From assembly GCA_029931535.1 (NCBI GenBank), contig JAQPZY010001610.1, positions 1,838,501 through 1,902,500 on the forward strand: a stretch of 64,000 nucleotides of DNA, in the 5' to 3' direction. The notes below the pieces were generated by a model. It did not search any database and was not told where the DNA came from. It saw only the letters and a list, made by a program, of their open reading frames with translations. Positions 1-12,467 of the stretch are shown in pieces. This DNA is from Margaritifera margaritifera. Lineage: Eukaryota; Mollusca; Bivalvia; Unionida; Margaritiferidae. Position numbers and translations under genes: made by a program. Every line of letters starts with the position of its first letter. Position 1 is the stretch's first letter.

Positions 1-1139
1 TTTAATCACTGACTGACCAATTAACTCTCCCCCCCCCCCGCAAGATATCGCTGCCTGATTTCCGCAAGTTATCATATGATGATGAAAACTTAACTTGTGT
101 TTCGAAACTAAATCATCTAGGTAAATAACAATTTATGTTTTAAGAATAGAAATGTTTTGGACTGCCATTTTCTAGTGAAGAAACTAACAAAAAATAAAAT
201 TTGTTCTTTAAGTGGCAGTTGCTTAAGTATTTTTACCCATCTGTAATTACAATACTGTAATCAAGATACTCTTGTTGGTTAAAATTAATTACAATGTATA
301 GTTTCTGCTATGCTTTTTTTGAAGTCATATGGCCAAAATACATGGCATATTTCTCTCCATCTAAACATACACATGCACTTTCAAGTATGAATACATTACA
401 TATGAGTATGATACATTCATACACTTACAAAATGTATTATAATATACCGGGTACATACAACATGGAGAATTGTCTGCTTCAAGATAAAGTATTGCTTAAA
501 ACCAATGTTAAATGCAAATATGCATAAAGAGAAATACAGGACACAGTTCAAATAAGAGAACACGAGCACACACACACTTTTCTCCCTATTCTGTCCAAAA
601 AGAGAAGTCACTTCTCCCTAAAATTCAAGTCTAGCTTGACCCCTGCGGACTATGCATAAACATGATACATGATGGATTCAGGGCCATACCATAAGCTCAC
701 TTGGCCAGTGATAATGTGATCACATCAATGGAGGCTCTAAGAACAATTTCATGGCTTGTAAGCAATGAAAAATTGTCAGTGTAAAGAATCTGATGCCAGA
801 TTATCATGTAAAAGGGTTTCAATAATGGAAATTTAGCAGCAAGCTGAAATATGGATAAAAAGATTTTTAAATCCATGAATGAAAAGCATTTGCATTTCTT
901 TTTTTTTTTCATGTACCATTCATTGTCCTGTATTCTTCAATTTCTTCTGACTGCACTCATCATTTTGTTTGCATACATTCTGCATTTTGTTTACATTTCA
1001 TTGGTAAAATTACCCATTTCTGGGTCTGTATCATGTCCATTTTATATATTTTAATATTGTCTGATAAAAATTCTTTCCAAAGATAAGGCATAATTAATAT
1101 GCATAGTCTGTTGCTGACAATCAAAACAATCCAAGATTG
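1..1139. other. Gene-free stretch
   Basis: A poly-C run at 31-39 and, at about 655-712, a terminal module of the repeat type found at 2030 and 48830 (GGGCCATACC, then AAGCTCACTTGG). No coding signal or RNA gene was seen; the short open frames have no recognisable motifs. Confidence 0.6.
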
Positions 1140-2085
1140 TGATGATATATACCTGTTTACCAAGTTTGATCAAAATTGGATGTGAATTATAGTTTGAATA
1201 GTTTGTAAATCTACGGTGGTAACAAGCTCAACCAATCAGATGCAAGATCATTTCATTAATATGTGCAGATCTCACTTACTATAAAACCTGTCTAAGTTAT
1301 CAAGTTGGAGCAATATCCAATTGAAATATGTTCTTCAGAATGGTAACAAACTCAGTAAATCAGATACAAGATTACCTAATTATTATGCATGGATCTTGTT
1401 CATATCTCATCCAACATACTGATAATATAACAATATTTAATAAGTTGAATCAAAATCTAATCAGATAATAGTTGCTAGAGTGTTGACAAGCTGAATCAAT
1501 CCGGTGCGAGGTCATGCCATTAATATGCGTGGATCTTGCTCACAATAATACTAAACCTAAATCTTGATAATATAAGCATATTTAAAAAGTTTGAGCAAAA
1601 TCATATAAAAAGTCTTTATCATGGTAACAAGCACAGCCAATCTGATGCAAGACCACCTCAAAAATATGCAAAGGACATGCATATAATAAAAATCATCCAA
1701 CATCTTGATGATATTAGCCCATTTACCAAGTCTGATTAAAACTGGGTGAGAAATATTGCTTAAACATGGGTAACAAGCTCAGCTTATCAGAAAATAGATC
1801 ATTTCATTAATATCCATGAATTTTTACTATTACTGAACCTACCTGTGATCATGATGACATAAGTGCATATTCCTAATTTGATCAAACATAGATCAGAAAT
1901 GCGGTCTCCAGAGTGACAAAGAGCTCAACCAATCAAATACAAGCCATATTCCAAGTCTGAGCAAAATCGGAACAGAGATATGGTCTCCAGAGTGGTAACA
2001 AGCAATAACTGACAGATGGACAATGGATGCGGTGACATGACATGCCATAAGTTCACTTGTCCTTGGAGTCAGGTTAGCTAAAAAC
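1140..2085. repeat. F4 tandem-monomer array (about 140-bp units) with 3' end module
   Basis: About six strongly diverged copies of a unit whose core reads GGTAACAAGCTCAGCCAATC and then ATGCAAGATCATTTCATTAA occur at about 1215, 1343, 1484, 1625, 1770 and 1915. The array ends with ACTGACAGATGGACAATGGA and a degenerate palindrome at 2047-2085 (TAAGTTCACTTG ... GTTAGCTAAAAA). The architecture resembles mollusc elements with central tandem repeats; no protein-coding frame. Confidence 0.75.
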
Positions 2086-3229
2086 TCCAAATGCTCAAAC
2101 ATATCAACATGCATAATGCTATAGACCATTCTTAATAAGATCCTCATTAATATTCATGTATTACGAAAATAAGGCTCAGCTAGCTCAGTTAGGCAAACCA
2201 TAAAACAAATTACGTCATTCGCTACAATGTAATTAAAATCAGATTGTCAAGGTATTACCACTCACACTAACATGAAAAAGTGAAGAACAAAGAAACAATG
2301 CACAAATGCTGACATAGTTTCCATAACGCCTACTAAAACCAATTTTCATCATTATTTATCTAATTTATTTGCTTATTTCTCCTCTTTCTCAAATCATTTA
2401 TAATATACGTTCCTATCTGTGAATGTTCCGTATATGTAGTAACTATTCATGACACTGGTATTCTTTATATTCCGTTAATCTTTAACTGCATGCCTCTTAA
2501 TTTTCCATTGAGTTCATACAGATGAACATGTGCTAAACATATAACCTTCAGTAACTGTGACATGAAAACAACAATGATTATTATTATTACTATTGTTATT
2601 ATTATTGGGTAACCTGGTAAGGTATTGACACCAATGTCAATAAACACCCATTATGAAAAGGAACATGCTGATCAATACAAATTCATAGACATAACTTCAA
2701 TTTTTCACTTCTCACTTAATTTTGGTAATCGATGCTCTGTTTTCAAAATGGGTCGGTGTGTGAATTATTTATTAACTTCACCATGATAAGAATATAAATA
2801 AGTTATGTGCTAGAATTAGAAAACCAGACTGGCTATTTTTGGACAGATTATTCATTGTTAAATGAAAAATACAACAAAGAAAGTTTGCTGTTTTTTGTGT
2901 GTTTTTTTAAAAAAATGAAATGGCTGCTTGATCAACCAATGAAACTGTCATTCCTTACCTTGATGAGCAGTCCCTCATCATAACATATAGAAGCAATCCA
3001 TTGATTTCCTAGCTCCTTCTTCTTCAAAGATGGACTATATAGGAAGCTTAAGTCATAATGGATTCTAGCATTGAAATTACACAATGGAACACAACAATAT
3101 TCATCACGGTTTTGCTTCTGAATGTGTTCAGCAGTAACCCTCAATGATGCAATTGCTATTGCATGCACCTAGCTTAGCTTTGTTATCGACCTAGTGACCT
3201 GGGGTCATATAAATACACAAATAAATTCT
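2086..3229. other. Gene-free stretch
   Basis: AT-rich unique-looking DNA with a short ATT-rich tract near 2575-2606. Nothing else was supported. Confidence 0.5.
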
Positions 3230-4020
3230 AAGAAGGTCTATATACCCTCAATGGGTTTGATGCTCTTCTGGTCAAAACAAAATTTGTAGGAAACCATTTT
3301 GAAAAGCACCAAATTACCAATTGGTAAAATAGCAATATTTTCTTTAATATCTTATATATATGTTTTAATATCTTATAATATATAAGTTTGGTCCCAGTCT
3401 GTGCTGTAAAAATAATGCTTATTGTGCAGAAACCATTTTTCATCTTTCTGTCAAAGTGACTTTGACTTTTGACCTTCTGACCCCAAAATTGTCAGGCTTC
3501 TTCTGTAATTCATATGCAAGCCATCCACAAACTTTGGTCCAGGTACATGCTGTAGAATTAATGTTTTTGTGTGGAAACCACAATTCTTCTTTCACTCACA
3601 GTGACTTTTGAACCTGAATCAATAGGTTTCTACCATACATCAAGTGTAAACTATCAACAAAGTCTGGTAACTGTAGATCATGAAGAACTCGAATTATTGT
3701 GCTGAAACCAATCATTTTCCTTTTTCAGTCACAATGACCTTCACTTTTGTCCTTTTGAGACCAAAATTAATAGGACATTAGAGGAGAACTCAAACTATTG
3801 TGCAGACACCATTTTTCTTCTTTCAGTGACTTTGACTTTTGACCTAATAATCAATAGGATTCTTCCATACCCCAATTGCAAGCGATGCACAAAGTTTAGT
3901 AACTGTAGATGGTGGAGAATTAGAGTTATTATGCAGAAAACAAAATTGGTAACAATCAGACATATGGACAGAGGGACAACATTGTAATATAATATGCTCC
4001 ACCTTATGGTGGGCATATAG
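3230..4020. repeat. F1 tandem-monomer array, copy 1
   Basis: Diverged units of about 120-130 bp carrying TTCAGTCACAGTGACTTTGA, a GACCTTTTGACCCCAAAAT-type block, AAGCCATCCACAAAGTTTGG and a GTGCAGAAACCATTTTTC-type block. It ends in a palindromic module at about 3988-4020 (ATGCTCCACCTTATGGTGGG then CATATA). Same family as 10660-11965 and 40560-40850. Confidence 0.8.
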
Positions 4021-4067
4021 CAATCCACGTTATGAATATCAAACTTGCACCATTCAGGATATTCTTC

Positions 4068-4069
<2 letters not shown>

Positions 4070-4103
<34 letters not shown>
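4070..4103. repeat. (TA)n microsatellite
   Basis: Uninterrupted TA dinucleotides. Confidence 0.98.
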
Positions 4104-4106
<3 letters not shown>

Positions 4107-4493
4107 CAAATTAATGACTATTTTCATATGAAAATGTTGAGCTTTTTATTTTTGTTGGCACATTTCTTGCATGGATACAGTGCACATTGTTGGGGTGGGG
4201 GAACTGTACAAACATCAGAGTAGTCATGACAGATTTCAGAGCTTGCAGTCTAATTTTTGATTGTTTGCTTATGTATTTTGTATAAGAAAGATTAGCAATA
4301 ATCTTAGCTCGTGCATTCTTCAACTTTCTTCTTGATGGACTAAATACTTACTCTGAATGTATTTACCACATCTGATAACAGTTTTTGTACGTGTTCTGAA
4401 CTATTTTTACTTTAATTTACAATGTTTTACTACCACTGTAGTGGGCCTCAGGGAAGATTAGTGTATAGTAACTGTATCACACTAAAAAAAATA

Positions 4494-4660
4494 AATTCTT
4501 TATTATTATCATTATTACTATAGTCTTTATTATTATCATTATTACTATAGTCTTTATTATTATCATTATTACTATAGTCGTCTTTATTATTATCATTATT
4601 ACTATAGTCTTAATTATTATCATTATTACTATAGTCTTTATTATTATCATTATTACTATA
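4494..4660. repeat. 27-bp minisatellite, about 6 copies
   Basis: A unit made of GTCTTTATTATTATC followed by ATTATTACTATA recurs six times with small changes and one 3-bp insertion. On the minus strand it supplies several AATAAA hexamers 100-250 bp beyond the stop of the coiled-coil gene, so it may double as its polyadenylation region. Confidence 0.85.
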
Positions 4661-4752
4661 TGACTGGTAATATTGGTGTGATAAATTCAAAATGAAGACT
4701 ATTTCAATCATGTACTACATACAAACAAAATATAAATTCAAATGCCTGAAAA

Positions 4753-6975
4753 TCAGCACTGGCACATTTCATTTTGCCCATAGAATATATATTTTATACC
4801 TAATTTCATGTTCTCTGCTGATACTTGATTTGTTCCCTTTGTTGCTTCAGAAGTGCTTGCCTTTACTTCTTGGATCTCCTTATCAAGTTTGCTTAACTGC
4901 TGTGTCACATTTTCTAGACCTGAAGAAACTATGGTCACTGATGTATCAATCTGCTGAAACTTTGCATCCAGATCCCCAACTTTGTCTTTAATTTCCTTGG
5001 CATGGTTTTCAAACTGTTCCTTTGCTTCAGAAGAACTTGCCTGTACTTCCTGGATCTCCTTATCAAGTTTGCTTAACTGCTGTGTCACATTTTCTAGACC
5101 TGAAGAAACTATGGTCACTGATGTATCAATCTGCTGACACTTTGCATCCAGATCTCCAAATTTGTCTTTAGTTTCCTTAGCATGGTTGTCAAACTGTTCC
5201 TTTGCATCAGAAGAAATCGCCTGAACTTCTTGTATCACCTTATCAAGTTTGCTTATCTTCTGTGTCACATTTTTTAGACCTGAAGAAACTATTGTCATTG
5301 ATAGATCAATCTGCCGACACTTTGTATCCAGATCCCCAACTTTGTCTTTAGTTTCCTTGGCATGGTTGTCAAACTGTTCCTTTACTTCAGAAGAACTTGC
5401 CTGTACTTCTTGGATCTCCTTATCAAGTTTGCTTACCTTCTGTGTCACATTTTCTAGACCTGAAGAAACTATGGTCACTGATGTATCAATCTGCTGACAT
5501 TTTGTATCCAGATCCCCAACTTTGTCTTTAGTTTCCTTGGCATGGTTGTCAAACTGTTCCTTTGCATCAGAACAACTTGTCTGTACTTCTTGGATCTCCT
5601 TATCAAATTTGTTTAACTGCTGTTTCACATTTTCTAGATCTGATGAAACTATGGTCACTGATGTATCAATCTGCTGACACTTTGTATCCAGATCCCCAAC
5701 TTTGTCTTTAGTTTCCTTGGCATGGTTGTCAAACTGTCCCTTTACTTCAGAAGAACTTGCCTGTACTTCTTGGATCTCCTTATCAAGTTTGCTTAACTGC
5801 TGTGTCACATTTTCTAGACCTGAAGAAACTATAGTCACTGATGTATCAATCTGCTGACACTTTGCATCCAGATCCCCAACTTTGTCTTTAGTTTCCTTGG
5901 CATGGTTGTCAAACTGTTCCTTTGCTTCAGAAGAACTTGCCTGTACTTCTTGGATCTCCTTATCAAGTTTGCTAACCTTCTGTGTCATATTTTCTAGACC
6001 TGAAAAAACCATGGTCACTGATGTATCAATCTGCTGAAACTTTGCATCCAGAACTCCAAATTTGTCTTTAGTTTCCTTGGCATGGTTGTCAAACAGTTCC
6101 TTTGCATCAGAAGAACTTGCCTGTACTTCTTGGATCTCCTTATCAAGTTTGCTTACCTTCTGTGTCACATTTTCTAGACCTGAAGAAACTATGGTCACTG
6201 ATGTATCAATCAGCTGACACTTTGCATCCAGATCCCCAACTTTGTCTTTAGTTTCCTTGGCATGGTTATCAAACTGTTCCTTTGCTTCAGAAAAACTTGC
6301 CTGTACTTCTTGGATCTCCTTATCAAATTTGTTTAATTGCTGTTTCACATTTTCTAGATTTGATGAAACTATGGTCACTGATGAATCAATCTGCTGATAC
6401 TTTGTATCCAGATCCCCAACCTTGTCTTTAGTTTCCTTGACATGGTTGTCAATCTGTTCCTTTACATCAGAAGAACTTGCCTGTACTTCTTCTATCTCCT
6501 TATCAAGTTTGCTTAACTGCTGTGTCACATTTTCTAGACCTGAAGAAACTATGGTCACTGATGTATCAATCTGCTGACACTTTGCATCCAGATCCCCAAA
6601 TTTGTCTTTAGATTCCTTGGCATGGTTGTCAAACTGTTCCTTTGCTTCGGAAGAACTTGCCTGTACTTCTTGGATCTCCATATCAAATTTGCTTAACTGC
6701 TGTTTCACATTTTCTAGACCTGAAAAAACTATGGTCACTGATGTATCAATCTGCTGACACTTTGCATCCAAATCCCCAACTTTGTCTTTGGTTTCCTTCG
6801 TGTAGCTGTCAAACTGGTCCTTGAGTTTTGCAAATTCCTCTTTCAAAGATTCCACTGTTACTTCTGTGTCTTTCTTATGAATTCCCAGCTCTTGTCTACA
6901 ATCATTTACACACTCCCTCAAAGTTTTCATCTCATCGTCAAGGTTAAAGAAGACATCAAGAGAATCATCATTTAT
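4753..6975 (-). CDS. Exon 3: eleven 60-residue coiled-coil repeats, residues 229-968
   Basis: The acceptor TTTATTTCAG ends at 6976 and the exon opens INDDSLDVFFNLDDEM in the frame left by exon 2. The open frame extends upstream to 7053, but that stretch lies in the intron. After about 50 unique residues come eleven tandem 60-residue repeats of the type VGDLDAKCQQIDTSVTIVSS. Hydrophobic residues fall at repeat positions 1, 4, 8, 11, 15, 18, 22, 25, 29, 32, 36 and 39, a strict heptad pattern, then a short serine-rich and polar stretch and F50. Sixty equals seven heptads plus eleven, so each repeat carries one 11-residue stutter and the coil can run continuously. The tail after the last repeat is short (…VSAENMKLG…) and ends at a stop at 4753; AATAAA signals lie about 100-250 bp downstream in the 27-bp repeat. 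Its role may be a multimerising rod, by inference. Confidence 0.82.
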   Translation of the reverse strand: MNDDSLDVFFNLDDEMKTLRECVNDCRQELGIHKKDTEVTVESLKEEFAKLKDQFDSYTKETKDKVGDLDAKCQQIDTSVTIVFSGLENVKQQLSKFDMEIQEVQASSSEAKEQFDNHAKESKDKFGDLDAKCQQIDTSVTIVSSGLENVTQQLSKLDKEIEEVQASSSDVKEQIDNHVKETKDKVGDLDTKYQQIDSSVTIVSSNLENVKQQLNKFDKEIQEVQASFSEAKEQFDNHAKETKDKVGDLDAKCQLIDTSVTIVSSGLENVTQKVSKLDKEIQEVQASSSDAKELFDNHAKETKDKFGVLDAKFQQIDTSVTMVFSGLENMTQKVSKLDKEIQEVQASSSEAKEQFDNHAKETKDKVGDLDAKCQQIDTSVTIVSSGLENVTQQLSKLDKEIQEVQASSSEVKGQFDNHAKETKDKVGDLDTKCQQIDTSVTIVSSDLENVKQQLNKFDKEIQEVQTSCSDAKEQFDNHAKETKDKVGDLDTKCQQIDTSVTIVSSGLENVTQKVSKLDKEIQEVQASSSEVKEQFDNHAKETKDKVGDLDTKCRQIDLSMTIVSSGLKNVTQKISKLDKVIQEVQAISSDAKEQFDNHAKETKDKFGDLDAKCQQIDTSVTIVSSGLENVTQQLSKLDKEIQEVQASSSEAKEQFENHAKEIKDKVGDLDAKFQQIDTSVTIVSSGLENVTQQLSKLDKEIQEVKASTSEATKGTNQVSAENMKLGIKYIFYGQNEMCQC

Positions 6976-9900
6976 CTGAAATAAACAATTTATATCAAAC
7001 ATGGCAGCTAAAAAGGTCTTTTTAATTTGATTCAGTTTCAATAAAGCAGCCACAAAGTAATAATAAAAATCAAAGTACTGAGACTACAGATGGCCTGATG
7101 TTCAGGTAAATATTACATCAGAATTCAAGGGATGAACATAGCCTGTGAGATATTCATAATCATGTTCCTTTTTTATGTGCATAAGCAAATAATATATTCC
7201 TCTAAATACAGTACTCCCTCATTATAATGTGGTAGTCAGGGTCCATAACTGCATGTACATGTAATCTATTATTATAAATGTTTTAAGTCCTTTCTTCTCT
7301 GTATCTCTTAACTGAGAATTGATGAAAAAAAATCATAAAATGTTTTGACAACAGTATTTTATGAATTACCTTTGATAAGCACTTTTTATTGAAATGATTC
7401 TGAATTGTTTGAAGTGCTACATAACTCTGACGAAGCATTTCCTCTCAGGATTACAAATGAAACATCCTCTGCCTTTTCTTTTGAGTTGAGAAAGAAACTT
7501 TGGATGTAATTCATTGGCATTAGCAACTATATTCACAACTACTTTCGTTCACATGGCACAGTATGGTGGTGGAAGGAGATGACATCACAATCAGAACATT
7601 GTTGGTATTTTCTGTCGCAACATACGTGGTGCACTCCATCGGAGGCAAATCACCAAATCCATCAAATTTATGTGCATTTCATACAACTGTATGCAAGGTT
7701 ATTTATCAACCTGACGGAAATGGACAAGTGATATTTCAATTGTCAGGATTAGAATCTAAGTTATGTCCCTTGAGATATCTTGACCGGCCTTTCAAGGTCA
7801 AATGTCAAAACAGCTCAATGTAGAAAAGTGCCTTGTTATTAAAAACACAAGTTTTTCTTAGTAACAGAGAAAAGACAGCATGCAGGAAGATAAATAATTT
7901 TCTACAGTGAATGAGATGTCTAAAGAATTATTATTAATGAACTACATGCTTGGAAATTTTGTCATAAAAAACAAAAACAAAATTCAAAATCAAATTTTTT
8001 TTTCTCACAGCAATATGATGAATAAAAACGATGCAGCTGCTAAAAAGAACCTAATATTGCTCATCTGGCTTACATCACCCTAATTGCCAAATGCAACAGC
8101 AGTTGACCAAGTATTGTCAGTTAGGAGGATGACTTCTGTCAATTTAGTCTAATTCTGTTAAATAGTTTGTGAGAAGAAGTTGATTAAACTTATTCCTAAT
8201 TTAGAAAAGGCAGTCAATATTTGATGCTGAACTTGGTTAAATTTTGATGTACAGTTTTAAGTTGTTTAAGAGTTTTTATTGCACGCTACAGAGCCCATAC
8301 TAAATGGTAGATCTGTATCATATGTATATATTTGATAAACACTGATGCAAGGATGCTTTCTGGCAAATGGTATAAAATTCCTTTTAGGCAATTTTTGAAT
8401 GGAAGTCATTTAAAATGTATGCATTTATTGATAAACAATTGACTGCAACACATATGGGAAATGACATCATTTAAAACCTTCAAGCCAGGATGCTTTCTGT
8501 TGAACTTGGTCAGATTGCATTAGGAAGACTTTAAGCATAATCAAGTCTTTTCAATTTGAAGCAATTTGCCAAATTTGATGGTAGACCAGTGGAGTTTATA
8601 TAAAAAAAAGAAAAAAAAAAAGAAGCATAAAACAATAAAAGCTTTCGTGCAAGACTGTTTTCTTTCAGATGCAAAATGTACATGTATAAATCCAAAGACT
8701 TCATGCTAGGATGTTTTCTGTTAAACTTTGGTAAAATCTGTTCGGATGTATTAAAGTTATATTGGATGGTGGATAGTCATCATTTGCAAAATTATGAAAA
8801 GCTTTCATACCACAATGCCTTCTGTCAAAATTGTATCAAATTCTGATGAGCCCTTTTGGAGAAGAAGCCATTTAAAGGTTTCTAAAGTTTTATAAATGGC
8901 AGCCAAATGGGAAGTGGATTGTCATAATTTGTACAAACTTGAATGGAAATCATGCCTAGATGCTTTCTTTCAAATTTCATAAAATTCTGTTCAGAATTGT
9001 TTTGTTGTTGGTTTTTTTTCTTTCCAAAAAGCAATTTTCTATTTTTAGTAACAGTTTCAAAAGATAATGAAGAAGCATCATTTGTACAACATTTAGTTTT
9101 CTTTAAACAGAAGATAACCATACCTCTATTGATTCATGTGACAACTGGCTGGCAGACATACACACACTCAGAGATCCACCTGCAGTGGATATAGTGGAAT
9201 AGGCCAGGAGGGTATTCCTCCTGAGATGAGGGGTGTCTCCAGTCACTCACTGAAATCTCCCACGTACGCAAAATTATTATTAAAAAATTACAGTTTTTTC
9301 CACTTATTTTTACACATTGCTTCCAATGTAGTATATTTACAATAAGACTGCCCGTAATCACATGACTGCAAACTGGCTTAAGCAGTGGAAGACAATTTAG
9401 TTGCTATTTCAAGCAGCATAAAACAATGAACATCCCTTTGATTATGTCGGCAGGATCGGTTTGGCTTCAGTATTTGAAGTTTGCTGAGATTGATTATTCT
9501 ACTGATATAAACGCCACTGACTCTGATCTAATCCTCTGTAAACATGACCATTTTGGAGAGTCCGCTGGCAAAGTGCTGACTGTTCTAAACAGCACTGCTA
9601 TGAACGACCATACCGCAAAAAACGAGACAAGCACCACTGACCTTCATTTAATCCTTTGTAACCATGACCACTTAAAAAGTAAAAACTGTTCTAAACAACA
9701 ATAAAAAAAAGCAAAAAATTAGGCTGGCTACGGATTTTCTCATTTTTAGTAGTGCTGAAGTCATGTGAGTACCCATTGAGATTAACCATTCTTTCTCAAA
9801 GGGAATAGTCATGGATATACATAGCCAGTTCAAAGGTTTGTATTGTTTCTTTCTCTTTTGTAAAAACCCACAAAACACCGATAATGTCATAATGAGAAAT

Positions 9901-12405
9901 CTTTTCAAAGGGCTTCAATGTAGTGGTCGAGTACATCGTTTGCCTTTGGAGTTAATCTGTAATGACTGGGGTGAATGAGTTCTTTGTCTTCATTTTGAAT
10001 ACTAGTAAGTGCTAATCATTTTCACGAATTTGATTGCCATCATTAAAGGGTTGTGTCGTTTGTTGCCTTTTTTGATGTTAAAGTGATTACAACCCACACA
10101 CCAAGCCATCATCTGTTCACCTTAGTGCAGCCAGTTACATCTTTTGTTTTTAGAGTTGATCCATTTATGTTGTTGGTGAATTAAGCCTTTGGCTGTTGTC
10201 TCTAAATACATTTATTGTTTCTGGATAAGTTAATTATGACTTTTGATTTCATTCAGTGGCACATATATATATTCCATATTTACCCAAAGCCTGATCAAAA
10301 CCACTACAGTCATTATTACAATTGATCACTAATAACATTAATACCTTGATAATGATGAAAAAATCTCAATGAAAAAGAAACAAATTATAACACTGGAGGA
10401 AAGAATTAATGTAACTGAAAGAAGTGAAGTTAACTTAAGGACAGGATAAATAAATATTTACCTTAGTTAATTTTGCAATTCATATGCTAATACATGTACA
10501 TGTGATCTTCAAATATAAATGTGAATGTTTTATGATAGACATATATCTATATTGCTATATAAAATTGATTTCAAATGAATGCATGCAATATTTTAACAAG
10601 AACTATGAATAAAGAATACAATATGTACAGTGATTGTGGGTATTCTTTCTTCTTAAACAGTGTTGAATTTTGACCTTCTTTATGTACAGTACCATTAACT
10701 TTCAACTTTTGACCCTAGAATCAATAGGCATCTTCCATATCTTAAGTGCAAGTCCTCCACAAACTTTGGTCAAGGTACCTGGTCTAGAACTATAGATATT
10801 ATGCAAAAAAACATTGTTTTTCTTTCAGTCAGTGACCTTGACCTTTAACCACAAAATCAATAAGCCTCTTTCTTACTAAATGCATTAAGTCATCCACAAA
10901 CTTTGATGAAGGTACAAGACCAAGAATTGAAATTTTTGTGCACAAACTTACTTTCTTCTTTCAGTCAGTAACCATGACTTTTAAACATCCGACCCCAAAA
11001 TCAATAGGGTTTTTCCTTATCCCAATTATAAACCACTGACAAAGTTTGGTCAGTCTCTGTGAGAACCATTTTTCTTTAAGTCACTGTGATATTGACTTTG
11101 TGACCCCTAAGTGCAAGCTATAAAAAAGGTCTGAATTGTATGTTGGTCTTTGGCTAACAAATACTCTTAGTTATGATTACTGCATTCAGTTCTGATGCCA
11201 ATATTCAGTGTTTTCCTATCACAGCCCTAATACATTTTCTTTGTGCCATAATAACCTTGACCTTTGCCCTTTTGACTCCCAAATCAATTGGCTTATTTCA
11301 TATGTTAAGTTCAAGCTTGCTGCAAACTTTGGTCAAGGTATATGGTCTAGAAAATTATTTATGATATGCTAAAACCCTTTTTCCAGTCAGTGACTTTGAT
11401 CTTTAACCTTTTGACCCAAAAATCAAAAGGCTACTTTCCTACGCAATCATGCAAGTCATCGACAAACTTTGGTGAAGATACATGGTCAAGAACTGAAATT
11501 TTTGTATAGAAAGCTTTTTTCTTTCTTTGTTCTTTTGCAGTAACCTTGACCCTTACTTAACCCCCATATGGACAGGCTTCTTCTTTGCCTCAAGTGCAAG
11601 CCATCCACAAATTTTGGTCTGGGTCTGCGATACAGAACTAATGGTATTGTGAAGAAACCATTTTTTCTTTTTATCACAGTGACCATGACTTTTCATCTCT
11701 TGGCCCCAAAACGAAAAGGCATTTTACTTACCCCAAGTGCAAGCCATCCTCAAGGTCTGTGATGTTGAACTAATGTTATTGTGTGGAAACCAATATTTTT
11801 TATTTCAGTCAGTGACCTTGACCATGTGACAAAAAACTGACTTTTCCTTACCCCAAGTACCAGCTATTCACAAAGTTTCTTAATGATACAATGTGTGGAA
11901 ATGATAAAATTAACAGACACGGACACGGACGGAGCAACATCATCATAACATAATATGCTCTGCCTTCTGGCGGCTGTATAGAAAAAAGTATTTGGTTCTT
12001 ATATATGGCTTATGTCCTAAGCTAAATTAATTGTGGTGCACACTGAAACATCTCTCAAACAAAGGAATGTAATTGGCTCCTATTCAATATAAAATATTTT
12101 TAAAAATTATGTTTCTAAAAATAATTATTCCATATCATGGAATGTGCTTACATAAAATCACTAAAATCTGCCTTTCTTTTTTATGGGGCATGTGTGACAA
12201 ATGTTCATGCAAGAGATGTGTATCCACAACGATTGCCATAGTAAAGGGAGATAAATCTTACAACCTACTTCTTCTTCGCAGACTTCAATTGTCACCACTT
12301 TGAAAATTTAAGTGGTTCCTATTGGCATTAATGTAATCTCAAGTTTAAAATTGTGTCAATTACCCAATGAAAATGTTTCCTCAACCAAATGCATCATTGC
12401 ACCTG

Positions 12406-12467
<62 letters not shown>

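Noticed and set aside
5249..6824. Plus-strand open frames within the coil repeats
   Set aside because: Antisense shadows of the 180-bp repeats; the minus strand is open across all copies and linked to splice sites.
6976..7053. N-terminal extension of the coil frame (MAALLKLNQ...)
   Set aside because: A good TTTATTTCAG acceptor at 6976 and in-frame joining to exon 2 indicate this is intron.
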